A stretch of 64,000 nt of DNA from Desulfarculaceae bacterium (lineage in GTDB: Bacteria; Desulfobacterota; Desulfarculia; Desulfarculales; Desulfarculaceae): contig JAIPEN010000009.1 in the NCBI GenBank assembly GCA_021737145.1, positions 87,068 to 151,067 of the forward strand, written 5' to 3'. The translations under genes were made by a program, and so were the position numbers. How positions within the stretch are numbered: the stretch's first letter is position 1; each line of letters begins with the position of its first letter. The notes beneath the pieces are model-generated. The model was given only the letters and a program-made list of their open reading frames with translations. It had not been told where the DNA came from and searched no databases. Below are positions 16,278 through 22,466 of the stretch, piece after piece.

Positions 16278-16761
16278 GAATTTCACCCTCTCGGTCGAAA
16301 TAGCGCATTGAGGTCTTTTTTAGCTCCTCTAGCGAGAATAGCAAGTCATATTCCTCGGCCTCGGCCGTCTGGGCCATCTCGGCCACCATTGCCCGGCACT
16401 CGGCCTCGTCGCGGCCGTGCACCATGGAAAACAGGTTGTAGGGAAAGTCGTCGCAGGGCTCCCGCCAGTAGCAGTGGCTCACCTGGCGGAAGGCGGACAG
16501 GGCCCGGCCCACCTCCCGGGCCCGCTCCGGCGGCACCCGCCAGGCCACCATCACGTTGCTGGCAAAGCCGGAACGCTGGTGCCGCAGGGTGGCCCCGAAG
16601 CGGCGCATGACCTTGTGGTCGGACAATGCCTGGATGCGCGCCACCACCTCGGCCTCGCTCAGGCCCAGCTCTCGGGCCAAGGCGGCGAAGGGACGGGACT
16701 CCAGCGGGAGGTCGCCCTGCAAGCGGGCGATGATCTTCTTGTCAGTGGCCTCAAGTTGCAT
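16267..16761 (-). CDS. ahbB: Siroheme decarboxylase subunit (AhbB-like, Lrp/AsnC fold)
   Basis: A 164-residue protein with an N-terminal AsnC-type helix-turn-helix (ATDKKIIARLQGDLPLESRP) and a RAM-like C-terminal half containing RHQRSGFASNVMVAWRVP, REPCDDFPYNLFSMVHGR and ELKKTSMRYF. These are hallmarks of AhbA/AhbB/NirD-type siroheme decarboxylases, not of amino-acid regulators. In sulfate reducers AhbA and AhbB decarboxylate siroheme to 12,18-didecarboxysiroheme on the alternative heme pathway. The KKTSMRYF ending favours AhbB over AhbA (from memory). The partner subunit is not in this window. CGGAG precedes the ATG, and the 3' end overlaps hemL. Confidence 0.85.
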   Translation of the reverse strand: MQLEATDKKIIARLQGDLPLESRPFAALARELGLSEAEVVARIQALSDHKVMRRFGATLRHQRSGFASNVMVAWRVPPERAREVGRALSAFRQVSHCYWREPCDDFPYNLFSMVHGRDEAECRAMVAEMAQTAEAEEYDLLFSLEELKKTSMRYFDREGEIHEG

Positions 16762-16992
16762 TTACTTACTCCGGAAGCAAAATTATGTCGGTGCCCCGCA
16801 GGCTTGTCAAGGATGGCCCGCTGCGGCGCCTACCGGGGGTCAGGCCGGCCCCGAATGCAAATGAATGCTATTACTAATTGGTATCGTTAATAATTTATTG
16901 ACCATTCCTAGCCGGGAAGGCTATTGTGAATAGGCCTGGCCCCTGGTGTTCCCGCCAAAAAACCGCAACCTCCCGCCTTGGTTGAGGGGGTC

Positions 16993-17430
16993 ATGGTCCC
17001 ACGCCTGGCCAGCGCCTTGAGCAAATTCGTAATATACCGCCCGTTTCTTTGCGGCGCCTTGGCCGGCACCGCGGCGGTCTGGCTCCTGGTAAGCCTGTAT
17101 GGCCATCTGCACAGCCAGTGGCCCGACGACTGGTTCAACGCCCTGTTGTCCCTGGCCCTGGGCGCGGTGGCCGGGGCCCTGGCCCTGCGGGCCCTGATGG
17201 CCGGGCGGCGGCGCATGCTCACCACGTGCATGCATTGCCACGCCGTCAAGGAAACCGGCGCCCACTTCGGGAAGGACGATGCCTGGCTGCCCTCCGAGCG
17301 TTACCTGGCCCGGTCCCTGAAGGCCGAGATATCCCACGGCCTTTGCCCCCACTGCCAGAGCGAGCACTACAACGGCCTCGTGCCGCCCCGTCTGAGCGCC
17401 TCCGGCCACGAGAAGTCCCGCCGCGCTTGA
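16993..17430 (+). CDS. Membrane protein with C-terminal cysteine (CxxC...SHG-CPxC) domain
   Basis: 145 residues from ATG 16993, which has GAGG five bases upstream; a TTG at 16978 is an alternative. Two transmembrane helices (about 18-38 and 50-70) precede a domain with CMHCHAVKETG, a W-x-x-x-E-x-Y segment and SHGLCPHCQSEHYN. This four-cysteine pattern resembles a short zinc-site-like module that occurs at the ends or linkers of many deltaproteobacterial sensor kinases and response regulators. CMHCH formally matches a c-type heme motif, but topology places it after two helices with no export signal, so zinc is the better guess. Function unknown. Confidence 0.65.
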   Translation: MVPRLASALSKFVIYRPFLCGALAGTAAVWLLVSLYGHLHSQWPDDWFNALLSLALGAVAGALALRALMAGRRRMLTTCMHCHAVKETGAHFGKDDAWLPSERYLARSLKAEISHGLCPHCQSEHYNGLVPPRLSASGHEKSRRA

Positions 17431-17488
17431 CCCCGCCCCTTGCCACGTCCTATAGACTTGGGAGACCCTTTTGCCTGGGAGGCAAGCC

Positions 17489-18274
17489 ATGACCCCCGGT
17501 CTGATCTTCGACCCCGCCGCAGCCGGACGCCCCCTCAAGGTGGCCGCCTTCATGTCCGGCTCGGGCACCAACGTGATCAAGCTTTTGGAAACTCCCGAGC
17601 CCGCCTTTGAGGTGGCCTTCATCTTCAGCGACACGGCTGGCGACAAGTGCCGGGGCCAGGAGATCGCCCGCCGCTTTGATTTGCCTTACTTCGCCTATGA
17701 CACCCGCCGCTTTCACGACAAGCGAGGCCTCAAGCGCAGCGTAAAGACCCCCGAGGGCCTGGCCGCCCGGCGTGAGTACGACCAAGTGGCGGGCAAGCTC
17801 ATCAAGGCCTTTGGGGTGGACCTCATCGCCCTGGGCGGCTACATGAGTTTCCTTACCCTCACCGGCGCGGTGAACGTGCACCCGGCCGACCTCAGCCTGG
17901 TGGAGGCCGACGGTTCGCGCACCTTTGTGGGCGACGATGCGGTCATGGACGCCATCGTGGCCGGGCGGGGCGAGCTGCGCTCCTCCACCCTGTTCACCGA
18001 CCTGGGGGTGGACTCCGGCCCCTTGCTCATGGTCTCGGACCCCATCGCCGTGGAGCTGCCCGCGCCCTTGGAGGAGCTAAAGGCCGATCCCCAACGCCTG
18101 CGCCAGGTGGCCGACGACAACCAGGAGCGGCTCAAGGAGGCCGGCGACTGGGTGGTCTTCCCCACCACCATTCAGCTCATCGCCCAGGGCCGCCTGGGAC
18201 TGATGGAAGACGGCGTGGTCACCCTGGACGGCCAGGCCCGTCCCGGCGGGGTGCGCCCGGCCGAGCTGGCCTGA
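17489..18274 (+). CDS. PurN-like formyltransferase-fold protein
   Basis: 261 residues from ATG 17489 (GGAGG six bases upstream). The fold matches phosphoribosylglycinamide formyltransferase: VAAFMSGSGTNVIKLL at the N-terminus, LIALGGYMSFL, then VNVHP and LGVDSGPLL. The catalytic Asn and His (in VNVHP) and the later Asp (VDSGP) of PurN are retained. The HPSLLP segment is altered to HPADLS and an Arg/Lys-rich insertion (FHDKRGLKRSVKTPEG) is present, so it is probably a divergent paralogue rather than the housekeeping PurN. It precedes tadA by five bases and is likely co-transcribed with it. Confidence 0.75.
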   Translation: MTPGLIFDPAAAGRPLKVAAFMSGSGTNVIKLLETPEPAFEVAFIFSDTAGDKCRGQEIARRFDLPYFAYDTRRFHDKRGLKRSVKTPEGLAARREYDQVAGKLIKAFGVDLIALGGYMSFLTLTGAVNVHPADLSLVEADGSRTFVGDDAVMDAIVAGRGELRSSTLFTDLGVDSGPLLMVSDPIAVELPAPLEELKADPQRLRQVADDNQERLKEAGDWVVFPTTIQLIAQGRLGLMEDGVVTLDGQARPGGVRPAELA

Positions 18275-18279
18275 GCGCC

Positions 18280-18750
18280 ATGGACCAGGACTCCTTCAGC
18301 CAAGCCGACCGGGGGTTCATGGCCCGGGCTCTGGAGCTGGCCGCCCGGTCGGGCCAACGGGGCGAGGTGCCGGTGGGCGCGCTGCTGGTGGACCAGGAGG
18401 GCGCGGTGCTGGCCGAGGCTGGCAACCGCTCCATCAGCCACAACGACCCCACCGCCCATGCCGAGATGCTCTGCCTGCGGGCCGCTTCCCGGGCCGAGGG
18501 CAACTACCGCCTCACCGGCTGCACCCTCTACGTGACCCTGGAGCCCTGCCCCATGTGCGCCGGAGCCGTGGTCTGGGCCCGCCTGGCCCGGGTGGTCTAC
18601 GCGGCCCGCGACCCCAAGGCCGGGGCCTATGGCTCGGCCCTGGACCTGGCCTCCCTGGAGAGCCTCAACCACCATCCCCTGGTGGAAGGCGGGCTGCTGG
18701 CCGTGGAGGCGGCCGCCCTGCTCAAGGAGTTCTTCGCCCAGCGCCGCTAG
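18280..18750 (+). CDS. tadA: tRNA-specific adenosine deaminase
   Basis: A 156-residue cytidine-deaminase-fold enzyme converting A34 to inosine in tRNA-Arg(ACG). The zinc site is complete: H60 and catalytic E62 in TAHAEM, C90 and C93 in LEPCPMCAGA. The N-terminal helix MARALELAARSG and EVPVGALLV are typical of TadA rather than free-base deaminases. It lies five bases after the PurN-like gene and 65 bases before a tRNA-Ser gene. Confidence 0.95.
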   Translation: MDQDSFSQADRGFMARALELAARSGQRGEVPVGALLVDQEGAVLAEAGNRSISHNDPTAHAEMLCLRAASRAEGNYRLTGCTLYVTLEPCPMCAGAVVWARLARVVYAARDPKAGAYGSALDLASLESLNHHPLVEGGLLAVEAAALLKEFFAQRR

Positions 18751-18815
18751 TGCGCAGGGTTGCGGCGCCGCATGGCCTATGGTAGCTTCGGCCTTGGCCA
18801 TCACCGGCCCAAAGC

Positions 18816-18910
18816 GGAGAGGTACCGAAGTCCGGTCGTAACGGGCCCGACTCGAAATCGGGTTGTCCCTTAACCGGGGCACGTGGGTTCGAATCCCACC
18901 CTCTCCGCCA
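18816..18910 (+). tRNA. tRNA-Ser (anticodon CGA)
   Basis: A full class II tRNA. The acceptor stem GGAGAGG pairs with CCTCTCC, and discriminator G and encoded CCA end at 18910. The anticodon stem CCCGA/TCGGG holds loop CTCGAAA with CGA at 18853-18855, reading UCG. A long variable arm is typical of serine tRNAs. The T arm is GTGGG-TTCGAAT-CCCAC. Confidence 0.96.
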
Positions 18911-18926
18911 TTGATTACCAAGCACT

Positions 18927-18958
18927 GGGAGCCAGCCGTCCGGCTGGCTCCCTTGTTT
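18927..18958 (+). terminator. Terminator after tRNA-Ser
   Basis: An 11-bp perfect stem GGGAGCCAGCC / GGCTGGCTCCC with loop GTCC, followed by TTGTTT, 16 bases after the CCA end. Confidence 0.85.
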
Positions 18959-19079
18959 AATGCTTTTTTAGGGCCTCCCCAGCTTGCGAACCCCCCAATC
19001 CGGTGTTACCTTTTTTTGCCTGCCAGATCTGCTGAACAATGGGTAAGGCAGAAAACACACTAGTTCCTGAGAGGGGAAA

Positions 19080-19466
19080 ATGCGCAAAACTTCGATCCTT
19101 GGCGTACTGCTCTTGGCCGCGGCCCTGCTGTTAAGCTTTGCTCCGGCGGCCATGGCCGATATAACCGGCAACTACTCCGGTCAGTGGAAATGCACTCCTC
19201 CGGATTGCGTGAAGCCGGGCGGCGCCATGCACGGCAACATCACTCAGAACGGCGGCAATTACGGGGGCAGCTTCACCCTGGAAAACACCACGGTTGGAAC
19301 GCTTACCGGCACCATCAACGCCACGCTCCAGGGCAACCAGTTCAACGGGACTATTTCCAACAGCGAAGGCACCATCAACTTCCAAGGCAATATCTCGGGG
19401 AACACCCTCAACGGCTCGTTCAATGGGCCTCTGGGCAACGGCACCTTCAGCGTCAACAAGCAGTAG
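19080..19466 (+). CDS. Small secreted protein, tandem family member 1
   Basis: A 128-residue exported protein with a signal peptide (LLLAAALLLSFAPAAMA, cleavage before DITG). The mature part is rich in Gly, Asn and Thr and opens with the family signature W-x-C-x4-C (QWKCTPPDC), followed by GGAMHGNITQNGGNYGGSF, repeated G-x-x-x-G-x-I/F strands and a C-terminal NGTFSVNKQ. This looks like an all-beta barrel with one N-terminal disulfide. It is closest to member 4 (20849-21244), sharing MHGNIT, YGG and NGxF near the C-terminus. GAGAGGGG precedes the ATG. Export is certain enough; function is unknown. Confidence 0.8.
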   Translation: MRKTSILGVLLLAAALLLSFAPAAMADITGNYSGQWKCTPPDCVKPGGAMHGNITQNGGNYGGSFTLENTTVGTLTGTINATLQGNQFNGTISNSEGTINFQGNISGNTLNGSFNGPLGNGTFSVNKQ

Positions 19467-19547
19467 GCATACAAACCTATTAGCAAAAGCCAGGGCGGGG
19501 GACCCCCCGGGCTTTTTTGGGTCCCTGGCCCCCCTGGCCACCGGCCC
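19448..19547. repeat. Direct repeat copy 1 (gene 3' end plus terminator)
   Basis: An approximately 100-base unit covering the last codons of family member 1 (reading S-V-N-K-Q-stop), the sequence CATACAAACCTATTAGCAAA, a hairpin, T tract and CCACCGGCC. It is repeated almost exactly three bases later. Confidence 0.85.
19488..19518 (+). terminator. Terminator, first copy
   Basis: A GC hairpin (AGCCAGGGCGGGGG / CCCCCCGGGCT, imperfect) followed by TTTTTT, 20 bases after the stop of secreted family member 1. Confidence 0.75.
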
Positions 19548-19550
19548 CTC

Positions 19551-19649
19551 CAGCGCCAACAAGCAGTAGCCATACAACCCTATTAGCAAAGCCCCGGGGG
19601 GTGCCCCCCCCGGGCTTTTTTGCGTCCATGGCCCGCCTGCCCACCGGCC
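19551..19649. repeat. Direct repeat copy 2 (gene 3' end plus terminator)
   Basis: The second copy of the roughly 100-base unit. It again encodes a terminal S-A-N-K-Q-stop, then CATACAACCCTATTAGCAAA and a terminator. There is no open reading frame leading into these codons here, so this is a duplicated gene tail. Confidence 0.85.
19590..19622 (+). terminator. Terminator, second copy
   Basis: AGCCCCGGGGGG-TG-CCCCCCCCGGGCT followed by TTTTT; a cleaner stem than the first copy. Confidence 0.8.
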
Positions 19650-19748
19650 TTGGCTTGGCAGAGGCGGTGGTCCGTGTTATCCTGGGCGCCCTGCCGCGCA
19701 CCCTTGATGACAGGATCATAAAGATCAGCTAAAAACCCGGAGAGTCTC

Positions 19749-19829
19749 ATGCGAAAAGAGCCGCTCCTGTGCGCCGTGATGCTGGCGGTGGCCCTGGTGT
19801 TGGCCGCCTCGCCGGTTCTGGCCGAATAA
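19749..19829 (+). pseudogene. Orphan signal-peptide ORF (truncated secreted family member)
   Basis: A 26-codon ORF preceded by GGAGAG six bases upstream. It encodes only a signal peptide (basic start MRKE, hydrophobic core MLAVALVLAAS, cleavage-like PVLA) plus one Glu before TAA. Its start matches the first codons of family member 1. It is most simply the remnant of a fifth family copy. A functional leader or small membrane peptide cannot be excluded, since the RBS, frame and signal are all intact. The rest of the 440-base gap between members 1 and 2 holds the duplicated tail and a hairpin (CGGCGG-GTTT-CCGCCG at 19864-19879); I see no other gene. Confidence 0.55.
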
Positions 19830-19906
19830 ACCGCTGAACCGGGCCGCTTGGGCCCTGGCATTACGGCGGGTTTCCGCCGGCCATAACCGTTAAGAGGGGA
19901 AACTCA

Positions 19907-20311
19907 ATGAAAAGGTTCGCATCGTTAACCGCTCTTTTACTGTCCCTGGGCCTGCTTCTGGCCGTGGCCCCAGCCTGGGCCCGGCCGGACGTCAGCGGCG
20001 TCTGGCGCGGCACCTGGACCTGCACCAAACAGCCCTGCCCCAAAACCACGGGCCACATATTCGCCGACATGCAGCAGGACGACACAGGCCATCTAAAAGG
20101 CACCTACACCGTGGACGGCAGCTCCAAAGGCTCGCTCCGCTGCACCATGGCCACGGGCATAGTGTCCAGCGACGACCAGTTCGGCACCACCCTGAAGTGC
20201 GGCTCCTACAGCATCGGAATGATGGGCAAGGTCGTGGGCGATACCATCGTGGGGGAATACGACGGCACGCCGGTGGGCATGAGCATAGGCAACTTCACGC
20301 TCTCCCGCTGA
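19907..20311 (+). CDS. Small secreted protein, tandem family member 2
   Basis: A 134-residue exported protein. The signal peptide is LLLSLGLLLAVAPAWA, cleaved before RPDVSG. The mature domain opens with GVWRGTWTCTKQPC (the W-x-C-x4-C signature) and contains two further cysteines (SLRC, TLKC), so two disulfides are possible. GHLKGTYTVDGSSKG and YDGTPVGMSIGNFTLSR follow. It is nearly a duplicate of member 3, with identical length, signal and motif order. GAGGGG precedes the ATG. The function is unknown; the strand-rich pattern suggests a small beta barrel. Confidence 0.8.
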   Translation: MKRFASLTALLLSLGLLLAVAPAWARPDVSGVWRGTWTCTKQPCPKTTGHIFADMQQDDTGHLKGTYTVDGSSKGSLRCTMATGIVSSDDQFGTTLKCGSYSIGMMGKVVGDTIVGEYDGTPVGMSIGNFTLSR

Positions 20312-20377
20312 GGCAGCCGGCCCCGCGCGGCGCATGCGGATTTTTTGGTCAGCGACGAGCAACCAAGGAGATGTTTC

Positions 20378-20782
20378 GTGAAAAAGTATCTAGCAATCAT
20401 GGCCCTGCTCTTGGCCCTGGGCCTGCTTCTGGCCGTGGCCCCGGCCTGGGCCCGGCCGGACGTCAGCGGCGTCTGGCACGGCACCTGGACCTGCACCGAA
20501 CAACCCTGCGCCAAGGCCGGCGGCAAAGTGAGCGCCAACATGGAGCAGGACGGCTCGGGTCATTTAAAGGGCAGCTACACGGTGGACGGCGGCCCCAAGG
20601 GCGTTCTCCGCTGCACCGTGGTCACGGGCGTGGTTTCCAGCGACCACCAGTTCGGCACCGAACTGCAGTGCGGCTCCCACAGCCTCTGGATGTCGGGCGA
20701 GGTCCGTGGCGACACCATCCAGGGGCGTTACGACGGCACCCAGGTGGGCATGAGCACAGGCAGCCTCAAGCTCAGCCGCTAA
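20378..20782 (+). CDS. Small secreted protein, tandem family member 3
   Basis: 134 residues from GTG 20378 (AAGGAG about 8 bases upstream; an earlier in-frame start at 20345 would put charged residues before the signal). The signal peptide ends LLLAVAPAWA. The mature sequence aligns with member 2 throughout: DVSGVWHGTWTCTEQPC, GHLKGSYTVDGGPKG, VVSSDHQFGTELQCGS, YDGTQVGMSTGSLKLSR. Four cysteines are shared with member 2. This is a recent tandem duplication judged by near-identity of the signal and first mature segment at DNA level. Confidence 0.8.
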   Translation: MKKYLAIMALLLALGLLLAVAPAWARPDVSGVWHGTWTCTEQPCAKAGGKVSANMEQDGSGHLKGSYTVDGGPKGVLRCTVVTGVVSSDHQFGTELQCGSHSLWMSGEVRGDTIQGRYDGTQVGMSTGSLKLSR

Positions 20783-20848
20783 GGCCAACCGCCCCGGCGC
20801 ACGTTAACTTCGAGGGTTAATCAGGCAACACAAAAAGAGGAAAAAACC

Positions 20849-21244
20849 ATGAAGAAGTTCATACTACCGTTTAGCTTGTTACTGGCCCTGGCCCTGATGT
20901 TGGCCGCGGCCCCGGCCGCCATGGCCGATGACGATCCCTATGTGGGCAACTGGTCCGGCACCTGGACCTGCGCGGGCTCCGGCTGCGAAAAGACCGGCGG
21001 CACCATGCACGGCAACATCACCAAGAACGGCAGTGAATATGGTGGTCAATTCACCATGGAAAACACCTTGGCCGGCACCATCTCGGGCCCCTTGCAGGCC
21101 TGGGACCGGGGCGGCCTGAACGGCCGTATCGACACCAGCGCGGGCAGCATCGGCTTCCTGGGCAAGGTGAACGGCAACACCTTCGAGGGCACCTTCGAGT
21201 CCCAGGGCATGGGCAACGGCTCCTTCCGCCTCAACCGCCAGTAA
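20849..21244 (+). CDS. Small secreted protein, tandem family member 4
   Basis: A 131-residue exported protein with signal peptide LLLALALMLAAAPAAMA. The mature region starts DDDPYVGNWSGTWTCAGSGC (the W-x-C-x4-C signature), then GGTMHGNITKNGSEYGG, FTMENTLAGTISGPL and a C-terminal GNGSFRLNRQ. It resembles member 1 more than members 2 and 3, so the locus seems to hold two subfamilies arranged as 1-2-3-4 (outer pair alike, inner pair alike). AGAGG precedes the ATG and a strong terminator follows. Confidence 0.8.
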   Translation: MKKFILPFSLLLALALMLAAAPAAMADDDPYVGNWSGTWTCAGSGCEKTGGTMHGNITKNGSEYGGQFTMENTLAGTISGPLQAWDRGGLNGRIDTSAGSIGFLGKVNGNTFEGTFESQGMGNGSFRLNRQ

Positions 21245-21265
21245 ACCTGTGGGATACTCACGTCC

Positions 21266-21298
21266 GGCCCCGGCGTTTCGGCGCCGGGGCCTTTTTTG
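21266..21298 (+). terminator. Terminator after the secreted-protein cluster
   Basis: GGCCCCGGCG and CGCCGGGGCC arms around TTTCGG, followed by TTTTTT; it closes the four-gene cluster. Confidence 0.85.
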
Positions 21299-21314
21299 TC
21301 GGGGCGCGGTTGGT

Positions 21315-22454
21315 TTAGGCGAACAAGGCGGCCGCCGCGTCGGCCATGGCCAGGCCGGCGGGGGTGGGTATAAGGCGGCCCTGGCGCACCAGGGCCCAGC
21401 CCCGCGCCTGTAGCTGAGCCATGGCGGGGCCGTACATTCGGCGCGGGTCCGTGCCCAGCAGGGCGGCCAGGGGGGCCAGCTCCACCCCGTGGGTGGTCCT
21501 GAGCCCCAGCATGATCAGCTCCAAAGCCCGCTGCTCCCGGCTCAGCTCCTCCCGGAAGGCATGGGGCTCCTCGCCCCTTTCCATTGCATCGCAATACTCC
21601 GCCGGATCGGACAGCCAGGCCCAACGCACCCCGCTCAGGTGCCCGTGGGCCCCCGGCCCCAGGGATAGGTAGTCGCCTCCCGCCCAGGTGTTTTGGTTGT
21701 GGCGGCACTCCATGCCCGGCCGGGCGAAGTTGCTCACCTCGTAGCGCTCCAGCCCGGCCGCCTCCAGGGCGGCCAAGGCGTGCTGCTCCATGGCGGCCAT
21801 CTCGTCGTCGCCGGGCAGGGGGGGCTGGCCCGGCCGGTACTGGCGGCCGAATGGCGTTCCGGGCGCCAGGGTCAGCTCGTACAAGGACAGGTGCTTGGGC
21901 TCCAGCTCCAGGGCGGCGGCGATGTCGGCGGCGGCCTGGGCCGGGCTCTGGCCGGGCAGGCCGTGGATGAGGTCCAGGTTCAAATCGCCGAAGCCCACCT
22001 GCCTGGCCTGGGCCGCGGCGCGGCGGGTGTCGTCCGGGGTGTGGCCACGGCCGATGGCCTTCAGCAGGCCGGGATCGAAGCTCTGGGCCCCCAATGACAG
22101 GCGGTTGAAGCCGGCCGAGCGCAGGGCGGCCAGCTTGCCCCGGCTCAGGGCCCCGGGGTTGGCCTCCAGGGATATCTCGGCCCGGGGCGTGAAACCCATC
22201 AGCCCCCGCATGCGGGCCAGCAGGGCGGCCAGCTCGGTGGCGGGCAGCATGGCCGGGGTGCCCCCGCCGAAGTACACCGTGTCCAGGGGGCGGCCCTGGG
22301 CCAGGGGGACGATGCGCTCCAAATGAACGGCGAGGCCCGCCAGAAGGCGGCGGGCCTCGCCGTGGTCATATCGCTTGGCATTGAAGTCGCAGTAGGGGCA
22401 GCGGGCCGGGCAATAGGGCAGGTGCAGATAAAGCCCCAGGCCAGAGCGCGCCAT
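21315..22454 (-). CDS. hemW: Radical SAM protein HemW
   Basis: A 379-residue radical SAM protein. The cluster motif is CPARCPYC (CX3CX2C, C15/C19/C22), followed by the HemW-typical F-N (CDFNAKRY) and the glycine-rich FGGGTPAMLP. The C-terminal HemN_C-like domain is present. HemW is a heme chaperone related to the coproporphyrinogen III dehydrogenase HemN; true HemN has a different N-terminus and one more cysteine (CX3CX2CXC). Here the residue after C22 is D, not the extra cysteine, which favours HemW. It follows the acyl-CoA ligase gene by 12 bases on the same strand. Confidence 0.9.
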   Translation of the reverse strand: MARSGLGLYLHLPYCPARCPYCDFNAKRYDHGEARRLLAGLAVHLERIVPLAQGRPLDTVYFGGGTPAMLPATELAALLARMRGLMGFTPRAEISLEANPGALSRGKLAALRSAGFNRLSLGAQSFDPGLLKAIGRGHTPDDTRRAAAQARQVGFGDLNLDLIHGLPGQSPAQAAADIAAALELEPKHLSLYELTLAPGTPFGRQYRPGQPPLPGDDEMAAMEQHALAALEAAGLERYEVSNFARPGMECRHNQNTWAGGDYLSLGPGAHGHLSGVRWAWLSDPAEYCDAMERGEEPHAFREELSREQRALELIMLGLRTTHGVELAPLAALLGTDPRRMYGPAMAQLQARGWALVRQGRLIPTPAGLAMADAAAALFA

Positions 22455-22466
22455 ACCCCGCGCCGC

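Noticed and set aside
16993..17430. CMHCH as a c-type cytochrome heme site
   Set aside because: No export signal, a second CxxC without the following His, and better agreement with a four-cysteine zinc-like module.
19864..19879. Riboswitch or attenuator before secreted family member 2
   Set aside because: Only a 6-bp hairpin (CGGCGG-GTTT-CCGCCG) without a T tract or conserved aptamer features.
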